A stretch of DNA of 64,000 nucleotides from Eubacterium sp. An11 (lineage in GTDB: Bacteria > Bacillota > Clostridia > Lachnospirales > Lachnospiraceae): the NCBI RefSeq assembly GCF_002161065.1, contig NZ_NFLV01000010.1:1-64000 (forward strand). The letters are read 5' to 3'. Position 1 is the stretch's first letter. Every line of letters starts with the position of its first letter. A program made the translations under genes and the position numbers. A model generated the notes under the pieces. That model was not told the origin of the DNA. It saw only the letters and a program-made list of their open reading frames with translations, and made no database searches. This document shows positions 39,579 to 48,518 of the stretch, piece by piece.

Positions 39579-40418
39579 TCAGTCAGTAATCAGTTTCTTC
39601 ATGCTCTCCATTTTCCGCTGTGCAGCTTCCTGCCGGAAGTTGTCGCCGGTAAAGCGCACCGGGACGCACATGGAAAGCAGCCGGTCATAAATCCGGGAAT
39701 GGGCGGTATCCTCCGGGTTGTGCAGGTCGTCCAGCGTGAGGTTAGTGGTGACGATCAGCGGCTTGCCGCTGCGGTAACGGCTGTCTATCACATTGAAAAC
39801 CTGTTCCAGCCCGTACTCGGTGCCACGCTCCATGCCGAAGTCGTCAAGGATCAGAAGCGGATAGCGGCAAAGGCGGGAAATGTACTCATTGCGCCCTTCA
39901 AAGCTGGCGGCAAGGTCATTGAGGATAAGGGCAAAGTTCGTCATGTGGACAGGGATTTCTTTCTCCATGAGGGCGTTTGCGATACAGCCCGCAAGGTAGC
40001 TTTTCCCGGTTCCCACGCCGCCCCAGAACAGGCAGCCGATGTTGTCGGCTCGCATATCCTCCCAATGCTCCACATACCGGCGGGCAAGTTCGGTCTGCGG
40101 GTTCCTGCCGTTGTCGTTTTCAAAAGTCCAGTCCCACATGGTGGGGTCGGTAAAGCCCCGGCGTTTTAGTTCCTCCACGGTGTCAAGGTGCCTGCGCCGC
40201 TGTTCGGCGGCTTCACGCTCAATCCGCTGCGCTCTCTGGCAGTCGCACTCTGCCGGGTGGCGGTCAAGCCCAAACAATGCCTTGCCCTCCGGGAAGTAGG
40301 CTTCTTTGGGCTTGTGGCACTTGCCGCAGTACAGCAAACCGTCCTCGCCGGTGTAGTCCTCCGGCTCTGGTGTGGTGGTCGTCATATTTCCCAAAACAGC
40401 GTTGATTTCGTTCTTCAT
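39579..40418 (-). CDS. DnaC/IstB-like ATPase (helicase loader)
   Basis: 279 aa from the ATG at 40418, after GGAGGG. The N-terminal zinc-like cysteines ('CGKCHKPK', 'CDCQRAQR') are typical of ICE DnaC-like proteins. The AAA+ domain has Walker A 'GGVGTGKSYLAG' and Walker B 'LLILDDFG'. It would load the replicative helicase for replication of the circular element. The start overlaps the stop of the replisome organizer gene. Confidence 0.85.
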   Translation of the reverse strand: MKNEINAVLGNMTTTTPEPEDYTGEDGLLYCGKCHKPKEAYFPEGKALFGLDRHPAECDCQRAQRIEREAAEQRRRHLDTVEELKRRGFTDPTMWDWTFENDNGRNPQTELARRYVEHWEDMRADNIGCLFWGGVGTGKSYLAGCIANALMEKEIPVHMTNFALILNDLAASFEGRNEYISRLCRYPLLILDDFGMERGTEYGLEQVFNVIDSRYRSGKPLIVTTNLTLDDLHNPEDTAHSRIYDRLLSMCVPVRFTGDNFRQEAAQRKMESMKKLITD

Positions 40419-41179
40419 AAACTCTCGCCCTCCTTGCATGAGTAGTCGGGTATGCCCTTTTTGGGGGCTTTCTTGGCGGTGTCCTCCTGCGCCCATTTGT
40501 AAATCGTGGCGGCATGGCTGCGGTATGTCCTGCCGCTGGACGCGATATGACAGGATAGCCGGTCAATGTAGTAGTCCCATTTGCCGGGCAGGTCAGCTTT
40601 CAGCCCGTCCAGTTCCGATTGGGTCAGAAAGACATTTCCATACCGGCCATAGGCGGCGCGGGTGGCCTGTCCCGTATCTAACTCTCGCTCTCTCTCTTTT
40701 TCTATCTCTATCTCTTTCTCTTTCTCTATCTCTAACTCTGGTGGACAAATGTCCGCTTGATATGGTGGACATTTGTCCGCCCCGGCCTTTGGCAAGGCTT
40801 TTTGCTCCTGCAAAGCCAGCCTTGCCCGCCGTTTCCGCTCCCCCTCGGTAGAGGATTGGCCGATCAGCAGTTCAATGTTGCTCATATACAGCGCGCCGTT
40901 TTGCAGCGGCTCCACAAGCCCCAGTTTCATAAAGATCTGCAAGGCCCGTTCTACGGTGCCGACTTGCTGGCGGGTTATGGTAGCAATCATCTGGGCGGTA
41001 TAGGGGATATTTTCATCAAGCTGCAACTTCCCGCCGTTTTTCAGCGATTTCAAGTACAGCTTCAAGAGGATGTTGGAGTAGAGTACACCGTCCTGCATAC
41101 TCTCCAGCAGCACGATAGCGTCCTCGTCAAAGTAGTTCTCTTTCAGCTTCAGGTAGTAATATTTTCGGTTATCTGACAT
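40415..41179 (-). CDS. Phage replisome organizer-type replication protein
   Basis: 254 aa from the ATG at 41179, after AAAGGAGG. Residues 1-120 are the N-terminal domain of phage replisome organizers ('YYYLKLKENYFDEDAIVLLE', 'NGGKLQLDENIPYTAQMIAT'). A low-complexity charged hinge (about 150-168, alternating Glu, Lys, Arg and Ile) links it to a C-terminal helical domain. It would open the element's origin and recruit the DnaC-like ATPase encoded next. The hinge corresponds to a CTCTAT-type repeat in the DNA at 40,680-40,740. Confidence 0.75.
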   Translation of the reverse strand: MSDNRKYYYLKLKENYFDEDAIVLLESMQDGVLYSNILLKLYLKSLKNGGKLQLDENIPYTAQMIATITRQQVGTVERALQIFMKLGLVEPLQNGALYMSNIELLIGQSSTEGERKRRARLALQEQKALPKAGADKCPPYQADICPPELEIEKEKEIEIEKERERELDTGQATRAAYGRYGNVFLTQSELDGLKADLPGKWDYYIDRLSCHIASSGRTYRSHAATIYKWAQEDTAKKAPKKGIPDYSCKEGESL

Positions 41180-41291
41180 GGTTCCTCCTTTGGGTTGATT
41201 TGGGGCATTTGTACGCATTTAGAACGCCGTTTCCGGGGGAAAAGGATAAATCTATCAAGCCCCCGTTGAGGGCGGGTAAAAAATCCTTGAT

Positions 41292-41678
41292 TTACAAGGG
41301 TTTGAAAGCCCCTAAATGCGTAGAAAGGTGGTAGCGTTTGCGCTGCCGCTCGGCTTCCTTGCGGCGGCGCACTTTGGCGGCGCAGTCGGGGCAGTATTTT
41401 CCCCGGTTGGATTTGGGGACAAAAGCCGCCCCGCAGACCGCGCACCGTTTCCGGCTTCCCCGGGACAAGAGTGCTGCGGTCAGCTCCCCGTCAAGGGGCA
41501 GGACAGCCACACGGAACCAGCGGCACATGAGGGAATAGGAAATGCTCTGGACGCACACGCAAGGCTCCCCGTCATCCAAAAGCAGGCAGTTCCCCTCGTC
41601 GTAGTTACAGCACTCATGCACCAGCCGCCGCGCCCGCCGGTGCTGGCGGTAGTCCATGCGGGGTACATTATCGCTCAT
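41292..41678 (-). CDS. Cysteine-rich VLP-domain protein
   Basis: 128 aa from the ATG at 41678; the frame is open further upstream but overlaps the relaxase. 'RRLVHECCNYDEGNCLLLDD' and 'CVCVQSISYSLMCRWFRVAVLP' form the Cys-rich N-terminal domain. A second zinc-like motif (CAVCGAAF...CPDC) precedes a basic tail. Such proteins sit next to relaxases in many Firmicute mobile elements; role unknown, possibly DNA binding. It overlaps the relaxase stop by 11 bp. Confidence 0.75.
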   Translation of the reverse strand: MSDNVPRMDYRQHRRARRLVHECCNYDEGNCLLLDDGEPCVCVQSISYSLMCRWFRVAVLPLDGELTAALLSRGSRKRCAVCGAAFVPKSNRGKYCPDCAAKVRRRKEAERQRKRYHLSTHLGAFKPL

Positions 41679-43290
41679 GGCTCTGCTCCTTTCTGGGGTT
41701 CGGTTCCTCCCGGCGCAGAATTTGGTCGATGTTCCGTTTAACCGTCTGCAACTCCTTGAACCGCTGTTTCTGTTCCCGGTAGCCGTTGTAAAGGCTGTCT
41801 TTTTGGGAAATAAGCTGCTCGATCTCGGCCTGCAACGCTTTCCGGGCGGGCAGCTTGGTAATGCCATGCTCCCGGAAATACCGGGCGGCGGCCTCGGCTA
41901 TGATAAAATCGCTCTCATGCGCCTGCCGGTATGCGGCGCGGGCTTTCTCGGATTTCTGCGCTTTCAGCCCGTCACGGGCGGGTTTGGTCTGGGCGTAAGC
42001 CAACACCTGCCGCTGCAACTCCTTTTTCCCTTGCAGCTTGGTTTCCAGCGTTTTCAGTTCGCCGCCGGCCTGCCGCATTTCCGCATAGGCGGTGTCTATG
42101 GCCGCTTCCAGCTGCTCCGGGGAAGTAAAGCCGTATTCTTGATACACATTCAGCGTCTTTGCCGCCTGTTTCAGATTGTGTATCTTCGCCCAATGCTCGT
42201 AGCCTTTACCCTTGCCCTCGGCTCTCTTGGCGGCTATGTCCACAAGCCGCTGCACACCGTCCTGTTTGGGGGCTGCTATCTCGGCTCTGGCGGCCTGCAA
42301 ACGGTCTTTTATGGTGCGCGGGGTGGCGGGCGCTTCGGCTGCTCTGGCGGCGTTCTGCTCCAAAACGGCAAGAACAGCGGCGCGGTCAAAATCGTCGCCC
42401 AGCTTTCGGGCGGTAATGGGCTTCGTCCTGTCCGGCGTGAGGTAGGAAAGCCGCCCCCGGCTCTCCTTGACGGTCACGCCCTCCCGCAGCAGCAGAGAGG
42501 AAAACTCGTCAAAGCTGGCAGCGGTGGAAAGGGCTTTTCGTATGGTCTGCCGCAGCTTTTCCTTGTTCGTTTCAAACTTGGTCTGCCGGGGTGTGATACC
42601 ATCCGCAAGCATGGGGGCGTTCTGCTTGTCCAGCGCGGCCTGTCCCTTTTTCTGCGCCCAATACTCCCGTTCCGTGACGCGGTTCTTGCTGCCATTCAAG
42701 AGGTCGATTTGGTAAAGCCCCTCCCGGTGGCACATCTCCATGACTTCGGATTTGAAGTAGCGCAAGGCGGCGTCGGTACAGCGGTGCTTGCAACCGGCCT
42801 TTGTGTCGGCTGGCCTGTCCATGTAGGGCAGGAACGGGACTTCCGCAATCCGCAGGCTGTTGATGACGATATGCACATGAATGTTGCCGCTGTGGTTATG
42901 CCCGTCCGGGTGGGTGCATATCAGGGCTTGGTGGCCGGGGAAATGCTCGGCGCAAAACTTCTCGCCCAACGCCTGCGCCCGGTCTACGGTCAAGCCGTTG
43001 TCTGCTGCGTCCCGTGGGTCAAAGCTGATGATGTAGTGGTGGCTTTTCACATCTTCCCGCCGCTGGTTCTTCCCATAGCGGAGATTGGAGCGCATACAGG
43101 CAACCGCAAAATCCTCCTCGCCGCAGTTCAGCGTGGACAGCCGGTAGTCCTCGCGGGGGATTAGCCGCCCCTGTTCGTCAAGGGTGGGCTTCATGGTAAA
43201 CTCGTCATGCTCAAAGGTCAGATAGGCTTCGGCGGCTCCGTAGTCGGCGTTCTTAGAGCCTAAATGTTTGAGTGTTGCCAACCGCGTCAC
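41668..43290 (-). CDS. MobA/MobL-type relaxase of element C
   Basis: 540 aa. The HUH histidines are in 'HNHSGNIHVHIVINS' (about residues 130-144); the N-terminal region carries the presumed catalytic tyrosine in the segment before 'RYGKNQRRED'. 'QREVLAY'-type coiled coil fills the C-terminal part. It nicks the oriT of element C and leads the strand into the recipient through the ICE channel. It is unlike the ICE relaxase at 19,062. It overlaps mobC by 38 bp. Confidence 0.88.
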   Translation of the reverse strand: MTRLATLKHLGSKNADYGAAEAYLTFEHDEFTMKPTLDEQGRLIPREDYRLSTLNCGEEDFAVACMRSNLRYGKNQRREDVKSHHYIISFDPRDAADNGLTVDRAQALGEKFCAEHFPGHQALICTHPDGHNHSGNIHVHIVINSLRIAEVPFLPYMDRPADTKAGCKHRCTDAALRYFKSEVMEMCHREGLYQIDLLNGSKNRVTEREYWAQKKGQAALDKQNAPMLADGITPRQTKFETNKEKLRQTIRKALSTAASFDEFSSLLLREGVTVKESRGRLSYLTPDRTKPITARKLGDDFDRAAVLAVLEQNAARAAEAPATPRTIKDRLQAARAEIAAPKQDGVQRLVDIAAKRAEGKGKGYEHWAKIHNLKQAAKTLNVYQEYGFTSPEQLEAAIDTAYAEMRQAGGELKTLETKLQGKKELQRQVLAYAQTKPARDGLKAQKSEKARAAYRQAHESDFIIAEAAARYFREHGITKLPARKALQAEIEQLISQKDSLYNGYREQKQRFKELQTVKRNIDQILRREEPNPRKEQSHER

Positions 43291-43651
43291 CTACTTTCTT
43301 AAGGACTTCATACTTGAGGGCGGCAAGGTCGGCTATGGCGGCGCGTACCTCGCCGGAAAGGGCGTTGTAGGGTGCGCCGTACTCGTTCAGATACCGGGCA
43401 ATCTGATTGAGGTTGCCGCCGATCCTGCCGTACTCCGCTGTCAGCTTCCCGACAGCGGAAAGCAGTTCGTCATTGACCGCCGACACATGGACAACCGGGC
43501 GTATGGTCGCCCGCCGTATCGCCTGCCGGAGAAATTCGGACTGGCTGATACCATAAGGCGCAAGCCGCGCTGTGAAGTCGGCATATTCATCTTCGGACAG
43601 CCGGGTTTTCACAACGCGGCTGCGGTGGGGTGTGTTGTATTTCTTTCGCAT
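43253..43651 (-). CDS. mobC: MobC-family protein of element C
   Basis: 132 aa from the ATG at 43651, after AAAGGAGG. Ribbon-helix-helix start ('RVVKTRLSEDEYADFTARLA', 'ISQSEFLRQAI') and the 'GRIGGNLNQIARYLNE' MobC signature. It forms the relaxosome with the relaxase encoded next. The oriT-like motif lies 60-90 bp upstream. Confidence 0.88.
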   Translation of the reverse strand: MRKKYNTPHRSRVVKTRLSEDEYADFTARLAPYGISQSEFLRQAIRRATIRPVVHVSAVNDELLSAVGKLTAEYGRIGGNLNQIARYLNEYGAPYNALSGEVRAAIADLAALKYEVLKKVGDAVGNTQTFRL

Positions 43652-43711
43652 GGTGTGACCTCCTTTCTTGCCGCATGAGCGCGGCGGGGATATGCGGCGC
43701 AAGCCGCAAAG

Positions 43712-43741
43712 CAGGGTTTGGGGAAGGCACTCCCCAACAAG
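43712..43741 (-). other. Putative oriT of element C
   Basis: Minus-strand CTTGTTGGGG...CCCCAAACCCTG, with TTGGGG / CCCCAA inverted repeats, has the same flanks and position relative to mobC as the ICE motif at 18,721-18,746. Further hairpins (GCGGC / GCCGC at 43,694; CCGC / GCGG near 43,760) follow, as is common around oriT. Confidence 0.6.
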
Positions 43742-44171
43742 TTTCCCGCGAGGGGCAAAACCGCAGAATTGCGGATTTTGGCACCGTGGTAGAAACTTGC
43801 TCTCCGTGACTGCAAACTTTCTCTCACTTCCGTCCGCCACTTTTTTGGAAAACTGCAACCACAAAAGTTTGTTTCTCTTTTTCTGCTACTACTAATCCTG
43901 TAAAGGGCATTCCTGCCCGCTTTCGCTAAAATGACACCGGACGCAGTGGTTTCTACCCGGTGTTGGAGAAATCCTTTCTCTTTGCCCTCTACTACGGGTA
44001 AATGCTCCAAATGCCAAACACCAGGGCAGAAAAATTCCCTCCTCGCTTACTACTACAACCGGCAGGGGGCAAAATGGCCGGGAGCGGAGCCGGACAACAA
44101 AAAAAGCAGTAAATCTTTTTCAAGACTTACTGCTTTCGCTGGCCGCGTCGGTGGCGGCTGGTATTCAGTTT
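43742..44171. other. 430-bp interval without a gene
   Basis: Lies between the oriT-like motif and the HTH_16 gene. It holds short inverted repeats near 43,757-43,780. The larger reading frames on either strand lack ribosome-binding sites and family features. Confidence 0.4.
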
Positions 44172-44384
44172 TTATGACTTGTCCGGTGGTTCGTCAAGCC
44201 GGAACTTGAATTGACAGTCAATTAACCGCTGCTTTACATAGTCCTCCACCTCGGCGTTGACCTGCCCGTTCACTTTTGAGAAATAGCGGATATATCCGGC
44301 GTAGTGGAGCAGGACAGCGTTCACGGCTTCTGGGTCGCCCTCACGGGCTTTGAGGATTGTTTCATAGGGGAGAAGTCTACTCAT
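44172..44384 (-). CDS. HTH_16-type small protein of element C
   Basis: 70 aa. 'YETILKAREGDPEAVNAVLLHYAGYIRYFS', read as helix-turn-helix, then 'VEDYVKQRLIDCQFKFRLDEP' is the typical pattern. It overlaps the end of the sigma-like gene by 8 bp. This is the third copy of the family in the window and the one most similar in arrangement to 15,454-15,696. Likely an element regulator. Confidence 0.75.
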   Translation of the reverse strand: MSRLLPYETILKAREGDPEAVNAVLLHYAGYIRYFSKVNGQVNAEVEDYVKQRLIDCQFKFRLDEPPDKS

Positions 44385-44799
44385 ACCGGCTCACCCCCAT
44401 TTCTTCGCGTAGCCGCTGCAAGGCAAGCTGGATATGCCGCCCCGCTGTGCTGCGTGACCGGCCAATACACGCGCCGATCACGCGCTGCGGCTGGCGCAGA
44501 AAGTAATAGCGCAGGATTTCTTCCCGCGTCTGCTCCGGCAAAACAGAGATCGCGTCGGCAAGGGCGGCGTTGCAGAGCAGGACGGTCTGACCGCAGACGG
44601 TAAATGGGTATTCCTCGTCCGGCTCCGACGCGGCAAACTGGACAAACTTCTCGTTCATCAGATAGTCAAGGGAAACTTGCCGTTCCCATTGCCGTTTAAG
44701 CTTCAAAATCTTGTCCAAGGCGGCACAGCGGATAACAGTCTTGCAAAAGGCGTTGTACCTGCGCTGGATATATTCTTGATAGGCTATCTGGTCGGTCAT
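44377..44799 (-). CDS. Sigma-70-like regulator of element C
   Basis: 140 aa from the ATG at 44799, after GGGG. The region-4-like HTH is at the C-terminus: 'LPEQTREEILRYYFLRQPQRVIG', then 'RSRSTAGRHIQLALQRLREEM'. It is the partner of the HTH_16 protein and a distant relative of the sigma-like protein at 15,680. In such elements this pair probably controls excision or mobilization genes. Confidence 0.8.
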   Translation of the reverse strand: MTDQIAYQEYIQRRYNAFCKTVIRCAALDKILKLKRQWERQVSLDYLMNEKFVQFAASEPDEEYPFTVCGQTVLLCNAALADAISVLPEQTREEILRYYFLRQPQRVIGACIGRSRSTAGRHIQLALQRLREEMGVSRYE

Positions 44800-44970
44800 G
44801 GAAATTCCCCTTTCTGAATAATAGTGCGGGGCGGTGGCACTTCTTGCTGTCGCCCCTTGATTGCCTACCAGCAAAGGCGGGCGGGGCTGTCAACGGCTGC
44901 GCATATGCGCCGTTCATCTTGACCGTTGACTGGCTCGGCTGGGTTTGCTATTTACCCGACAAACTTGAAT

Positions 44971-45738
44971 TTATTTTAAGCTATCACGTTTTACCTTCTT
45001 AAGCCTTACTATCATTACCATAGGAATTTCTTTGTTGGTTTTAAAACATTCTTCATAAAATCCATCAATGACAAATCCAGCTCTAAAACAAAGGTTAAAA
45101 ATATCTTGTATGGAACGATGATAATAAATCTGCTCTTTCGGTTGCCCTTCAATCGCTATATCATAGTAACTGTGCGGTGTCATATATTTTTCAGTCAACG
45201 TGACAAAACAAGGGTGTTGCGTTGCAAAGACAAAAATTCCGCTTTCCTGCAACAGTTCATAAACAGCCATAAGAAGTGGTTCAATATCCGTAATATCCAT
45301 AATTGCCATATTAGAAACTGCTTTCGTAAAGGCTCGATTTCTTTTTAATTCTAATATACTTTTTCTATCGGTCGCATCCGCCACACAAAATTCAATTTGT
45401 TTTGCATATTGTGATTGCCGTCTTTTAGCCAATTCTATCATTTTTTTGCTGTAATCAAAAGCGACAACCGAAGCGCCTCTTTGTGCAAGATACGAAGAAT
45501 AATTTCCATTGCCACACGCAATATCCAAAATGTAATCCGCAGGATTAGGAGATAGAAGTTCCGTTACTTTGGGACGCACTACCTCTCTGTGAAATTCATT
45601 AGATTCGTCACCCATTGCATTATCCCAAAATTGTGCGTTCTCCTCCCAGATTTTTTTACTTTCCTCTGTTCCCATGTTCTCTCCCACTCCCCAAATTTGC
45701 TTTTTTGCTTCCATTAAATCTTCCTTACTATATTCCAT
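44971..45738 (-). CDS. Class I SAM-dependent methyltransferase
   Basis: 255 aa from the ATG at 45738; the frame upstream overlaps tet(W) and is not used. SAM-binding motif I 'ILDIACGNGNYSSYLA' (about residues 68-83), then 'VVAFDYSKKMIELAKRR' and 'CVADATD'. The substrate is unknown; small-molecule or rRNA methylation is possible. It is AT-rich, unlike the surrounding element genes, and lies 50 bp after tet(W), so it may be expressed from the tet(W) leader as passenger cargo. Confidence 0.8.
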   Translation of the reverse strand: MEYSKEDLMEAKKQIWGVGENMGTEESKKIWEENAQFWDNAMGDESNEFHREVVRPKVTELLSPNPADYILDIACGNGNYSSYLAQRGASVVAFDYSKKMIELAKRRQSQYAKQIEFCVADATDRKSILELKRNRAFTKAVSNMAIMDITDIEPLLMAVYELLQESGIFVFATQHPCFVTLTEKYMTPHSYYDIAIEGQPKEQIYYHRSIQDIFNLCFRAGFVIDGFYEECFKTNKEIPMVMIVRLKKVKRDSLK

Positions 45739-45788
45739 TGTTACCCTCCATAACTTCTGATTGTTGCCGTCTTGACGATTATGTATCT

Positions 45789-47708
45789 TTACATTACCTT
45801 CTGAAACATATGGCGCACCTTGTCCAGGCGGCTGTTTGGACGGCGGGGCTGGATGACCGGCTGACCGACAGCGGCCTGATATCCTTTCAGCTCTGTAAGG
45901 CATACGCTCCGCCCGTTGGTGTAAAAGGCCAGATCAGTACGGTATGCCTGTATACAGCGGGCGGGAATCTCGCCAGTAAAGACAACTTCATCCTTTTTTA
46001 CCTGGGCCGTTTCGATGGTGGCACAGTATTTCGGTGCATCATGATAAGCCCTGGAAAGGTATTCCTGGGGCGCATAGAGGATGAAGGAGAGATAAGGTTC
46101 CAGCAGCTGCGTCCCCGATTCCTTCAATGCCTGTTCCAATACAATCGGGGCCAATGAGCGGAAGTCCGCCGGCGTGCTGACCGGACTGTAATAAAGCCCG
46201 TATTCAAAGCAAATCTTACAGTCCGTTACGTTCCAGCCGAACAAGCCCTGCTCCAGCCCGTAACGGATACCATCCCTGACAGCGTTTTGAAAACTCTGGT
46301 TCAAGTATCCCAGCGAAACCCGGCTCTCGTATTGTACACCGGAGCCAAGCGAGAGTGGTGTAACAGACAGTCCTATGGATGCCCAAAACGGGTTGGGCGG
46401 CACCTCGATATGGATGGTGTGGCTGGCTGCTTTGAGCGGCCGCTCCATATAAATGACGGAGGGTTCCTTTACCACTGTTTCAAGCTTGTATTTTTCCGAC
46501 AGCAAAGCGGAAACAACCTCCAACTGCACCCGGCCCAAAAAAGAAAGAATGATCTCATGGGTGATGGAATCCACTTCGCAACGCAAAAGCGGGTCAGTAT
46601 CCGCAAGTTGCGTAAGAGCGTCCAGCAGCCGTTCTCTTTGCGCTGCCGTTTTCGGCGCAATCGTCGTCCGCAGCATGGGGAGGGGGTCCTCGCGCCACCT
46701 TTTACGAGGGAGCCGGGTTTGGTCCCCTAATACATCGTTTAACCTCACGCTGTCGCTGGGAAGGATAACAATTTCACCCTGATAAGCGGTGTCTGTCCGA
46801 ACAATTTCCCCTTTGGATGGAATACGCATCTCTGTGATTTTCAGCTTTTCTCTCCCGGCCAGGGCCACCGTATCCCGCAGGCGCAGCGTTCCGCTGTATA
46901 ACCGTAGATAGACACGCCGCTGGCCGCAATCGGTGTACTCAACCTTGAAAACGCTGCCGCATAGGGCGGCGCCCCCCTGTTCCCCAATCGGTTGGAACAG
47001 CCCTGTCACCGCATCCATCAACGGTTGAATGCCAAGGCCATTTTTGGCGCTGCCATGATAGACTGGGAACAGGGAGGCGTCTTGAACCCGCTGCTGTTCC
47101 TCCCGCGCAAGTTTTTCCCGGCTGATTGGTTCTCCTGCGATATACTTTTCCAATAATTCATCGTTATTTTCGATGACCGCATCCCATGCTTCTATGTCGG
47201 TATTTTCCTCCAGGACTATTTCCGGGGACAGCGACACCGTCTGCTTGATGATAATATCGGCGGAGAGCTTATCCCGAACAGACTGAACCACGCTCTGCAA
47301 ATCAACGCCAGCCTGGTCGATCTTGTTGATAAAGATAACGGTGGGAATGTTCATTTTCCGCAGGGCATGGAACAGAATACGGGTCTGGGCCTGCACGCCA
47401 TCTTTAGCGGAGATCACCAAGATGGCCCCATCTAAAACAGCCAAAGAGCGGTACACCTCCGCCAAAAAATCCATGTGGCCGGGCGTATCCACAATGTTAA
47501 CTTTACATCTGTGCCACTGGAAGGAAGTGACTGCCGCTTGAATGGTAATCCCACGCTGCCGCTCCAAAAACATGGTGTCCGTCCTCGTTGTCCCTTTTTC
47601 GACGCTCCCCGGTTCTGAAATGGCTCCGCTGGCATATAGCAGGCTCTCCGTCAAGGTCGTCTTTCCAGCGTCTACATGGGCAAGAATTCCAATATTGATT
47701 ATTTTCAT
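45789..47708 (-). CDS. tet(W): Tetracycline resistance ribosomal protection protein Tet(W)
   Basis: 639 aa, the exact length of Tet(W), and the sequence matches it as I remember it ('[20 protein letters not shown]', '[12 protein letters not shown]' end). It is an EF-G-like GTPase that releases tetracycline from the ribosome: G1 'AHVDAGKTT', G2 region 'RGITIQ', G3 'DTPGH', G4 'NKID'. The start follows GGGAGGAC. It is preceded by a leader and attenuator (47,746-48,030) and followed by a methyltransferase gene. A functional gene by all visible features. Confidence 0.97.
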   Translation of the reverse strand: MKIINIGILAHVDAGKTTLTESLLYASGAISEPGSVEKGTTRTDTMFLERQRGITIQAAVTSFQWHRCKVNIVDTPGHMDFLAEVYRSLAVLDGAILVISAKDGVQAQTRILFHALRKMNIPTVIFINKIDQAGVDLQSVVQSVRDKLSADIIIKQTVSLSPEIVLEENTDIEAWDAVIENNDELLEKYIAGEPISREKLAREEQQRVQDASLFPVYHGSAKNGLGIQPLMDAVTGLFQPIGEQGGAALCGSVFKVEYTDCGQRRVYLRLYSGTLRLRDTVALAGREKLKITEMRIPSKGEIVRTDTAYQGEIVILPSDSVRLNDVLGDQTRLPRKRWREDPLPMLRTTIAPKTAAQRERLLDALTQLADTDPLLRCEVDSITHEIILSFLGRVQLEVVSALLSEKYKLETVVKEPSVIYMERPLKAASHTIHIEVPPNPFWASIGLSVTPLSLGSGVQYESRVSLGYLNQSFQNAVRDGIRYGLEQGLFGWNVTDCKICFEYGLYYSPVSTPADFRSLAPIVLEQALKESGTQLLEPYLSFILYAPQEYLSRAYHDAPKYCATIETAQVKKDEVVFTGEIPARCIQAYRTDLAFYTNGRSVCLTELKGYQAAVGQPVIQPRRPNSRLDKVRHMFQKVM

Positions 47709-47745
47709 GTGATTGTCCTCCCTTTACAGCCCCAAAGGGCATAAA

Positions 47746-48030
47746 AATCCCCAGCAGTAAAATACTTTTACCACTGGGGATTATAAGTTGCGGACATACA
47801 CATATACAGCATACACCTGTTTGTGATTGCTGTTTTTGGGGATATGTCAAAATTGATAAGGCAAAAGTATTCTTAAATTGGGTACAAAAAACTAAGCCCC
47901 TACAAAAGGAGCTATCATAATCCTTTGTTCCCACTATTTGATTATAGTTTTATTTAAGAATACCTTGCCGCATATTTTTTACTCCTTTTCTGTATTAAAT
48001 CATTGTATCACATCAGTTTTAGGAAAGCAA
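47746..48030 (-). promoter_or_regulatory. Promoter, leader peptide and attenuator of tet(W)
   Basis: TTGCTT (48030-48025), 17-bp spacer, TACAAT (48007-48002). An AAAAGGAG site precedes the seven-residue leader peptide MRQGILK (47,950-47,973). Long inverted repeats follow, ending with AATCCCCAGCAGTAAAA / TTTTACCACTGGGGATT (47,746-47,782) and a T-run. This is the well-known tet(M)/tet(W)-type arrangement that raises read-through when tetracycline slows translation. Confidence 0.85.
47950..47973 (-). CDS. tet(W) leader peptide MRQGILK
   Basis: Seven codons plus stop with a good ribosome-binding site at the start of the tet(W) transcript; it has the same core peptide as tet(M) leaders as I recall them. 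Confidence 0.8.
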   Translation of the reverse strand: MRQGILK

Positions 48031-48069
48031 GTACCTAAAAGAAATTTTTCTTCCCCTTATATGTAACAA

Positions 48070-48180
48070 TCATACCGGCTTCCTAGCGTTCAGAATGTTT
48101 TCTGCTGTCTGCTGTGGTGTTTGGTTGGAATTGTCCAACCAAAAGCCGATCCGTGGTGTTGTCTGCATTTTACTAAATAC
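48070..48180 (-). pseudogene. Possible 3' remnant of a lost gene
   Basis: The last ~37 codons of an open frame ('RIGFWLDNSNQTPQQTAENIL', quoted only in part, ending in a stop) look like the C-terminal end of a small nucleotide kinase or P-loop protein, and the frame loses this character upstream of about 48,180. It sits between the tet(W) promoter and the element end. Low confidence. Confidence 0.3.
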
Positions 48181-48236
48181 AAATTCAATGTATACAGAAA
48201 GATATAAGGAGTGGGAGGGATTCCGCCGTAGTTGGC

Positions 48237-48276
48237 ATTGTAGGAAAATCCAAAAGTTTAGATTTTCCCACAATGC
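48237..48276. repeat. Inverted repeat near the right end of element C
   Basis: CATTGTAGGAAAATC (48237-48251) pairs with GATTTTCCCACAATG (48262-48276), with one mismatch. It lies about 90 bp from the junction with maff2. Terminator or recombinase site. Confidence 0.5.
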
Positions 48277-48348
48277 TTATCTTTTGGTCTTTGGTTCGGA
48301 ATAGTGTAGTGCTGGCGGTCTATCTCTTGTTTTCGGTTGCTTGCTTCC

Positions 48349-48489
48349 TTACCGTACATGAGCATTGGAGGCGGGGTTGTCCTGGCCGTAACCTTCCAGA
48401 AGGTTGATGCCGCCCCACACGCACAGGCCGCCACCCAGGGCGATGACCAGAGTCTGCAAAACGTCGATAGCGTTAGTGAAAAAATCCAT
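48349..48489 (-). pseudogene. 5' part of the Maff2-family gene, with a chimeric end
   Basis: 46 codons. The first 40 ('MDFFTNAIDVLQTLVIALGG', 'LLEGYGQDNPA') are the N-terminal half of a Maff2 protein. After Ser41 the frame runs into element C and stops after five foreign codons. The missing C-terminal half is at 37,110-37,208. Confidence 0.85.
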
Positions 48490-48518
48490 AATTCATGTTT
48501 CCTTTCGTTGTAGAATCG

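Larger units (their letters stand above)
37209..48363. mobile_element. Nested mobilizable transposon carrying tet(W) (element C)
   Basis: About 11.15 kb between the two halves of the ICE's maff2 gene. It holds a large serine recombinase at one end, TnpW, a DnaC-like ATPase, a replisome organizer, a Cys-rich VLP protein, relaxase, MobC and an oriT-like site. A sigma/HTH_16 pair, a methyltransferase and tet(W) with its leader follow. The ends are placed within a few bases by matching maff2 to its family. No target duplication longer than a few bases is evident, as expected for a serine recombinase. It has no channel genes and would need the ICE's for transfer. Confidence 0.85.

Noticed and set aside
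41656-43164. 502-residue plus-strand reading frame
   Set aside because: Antisense to the relaxase of element C, whose motifs are unambiguous.
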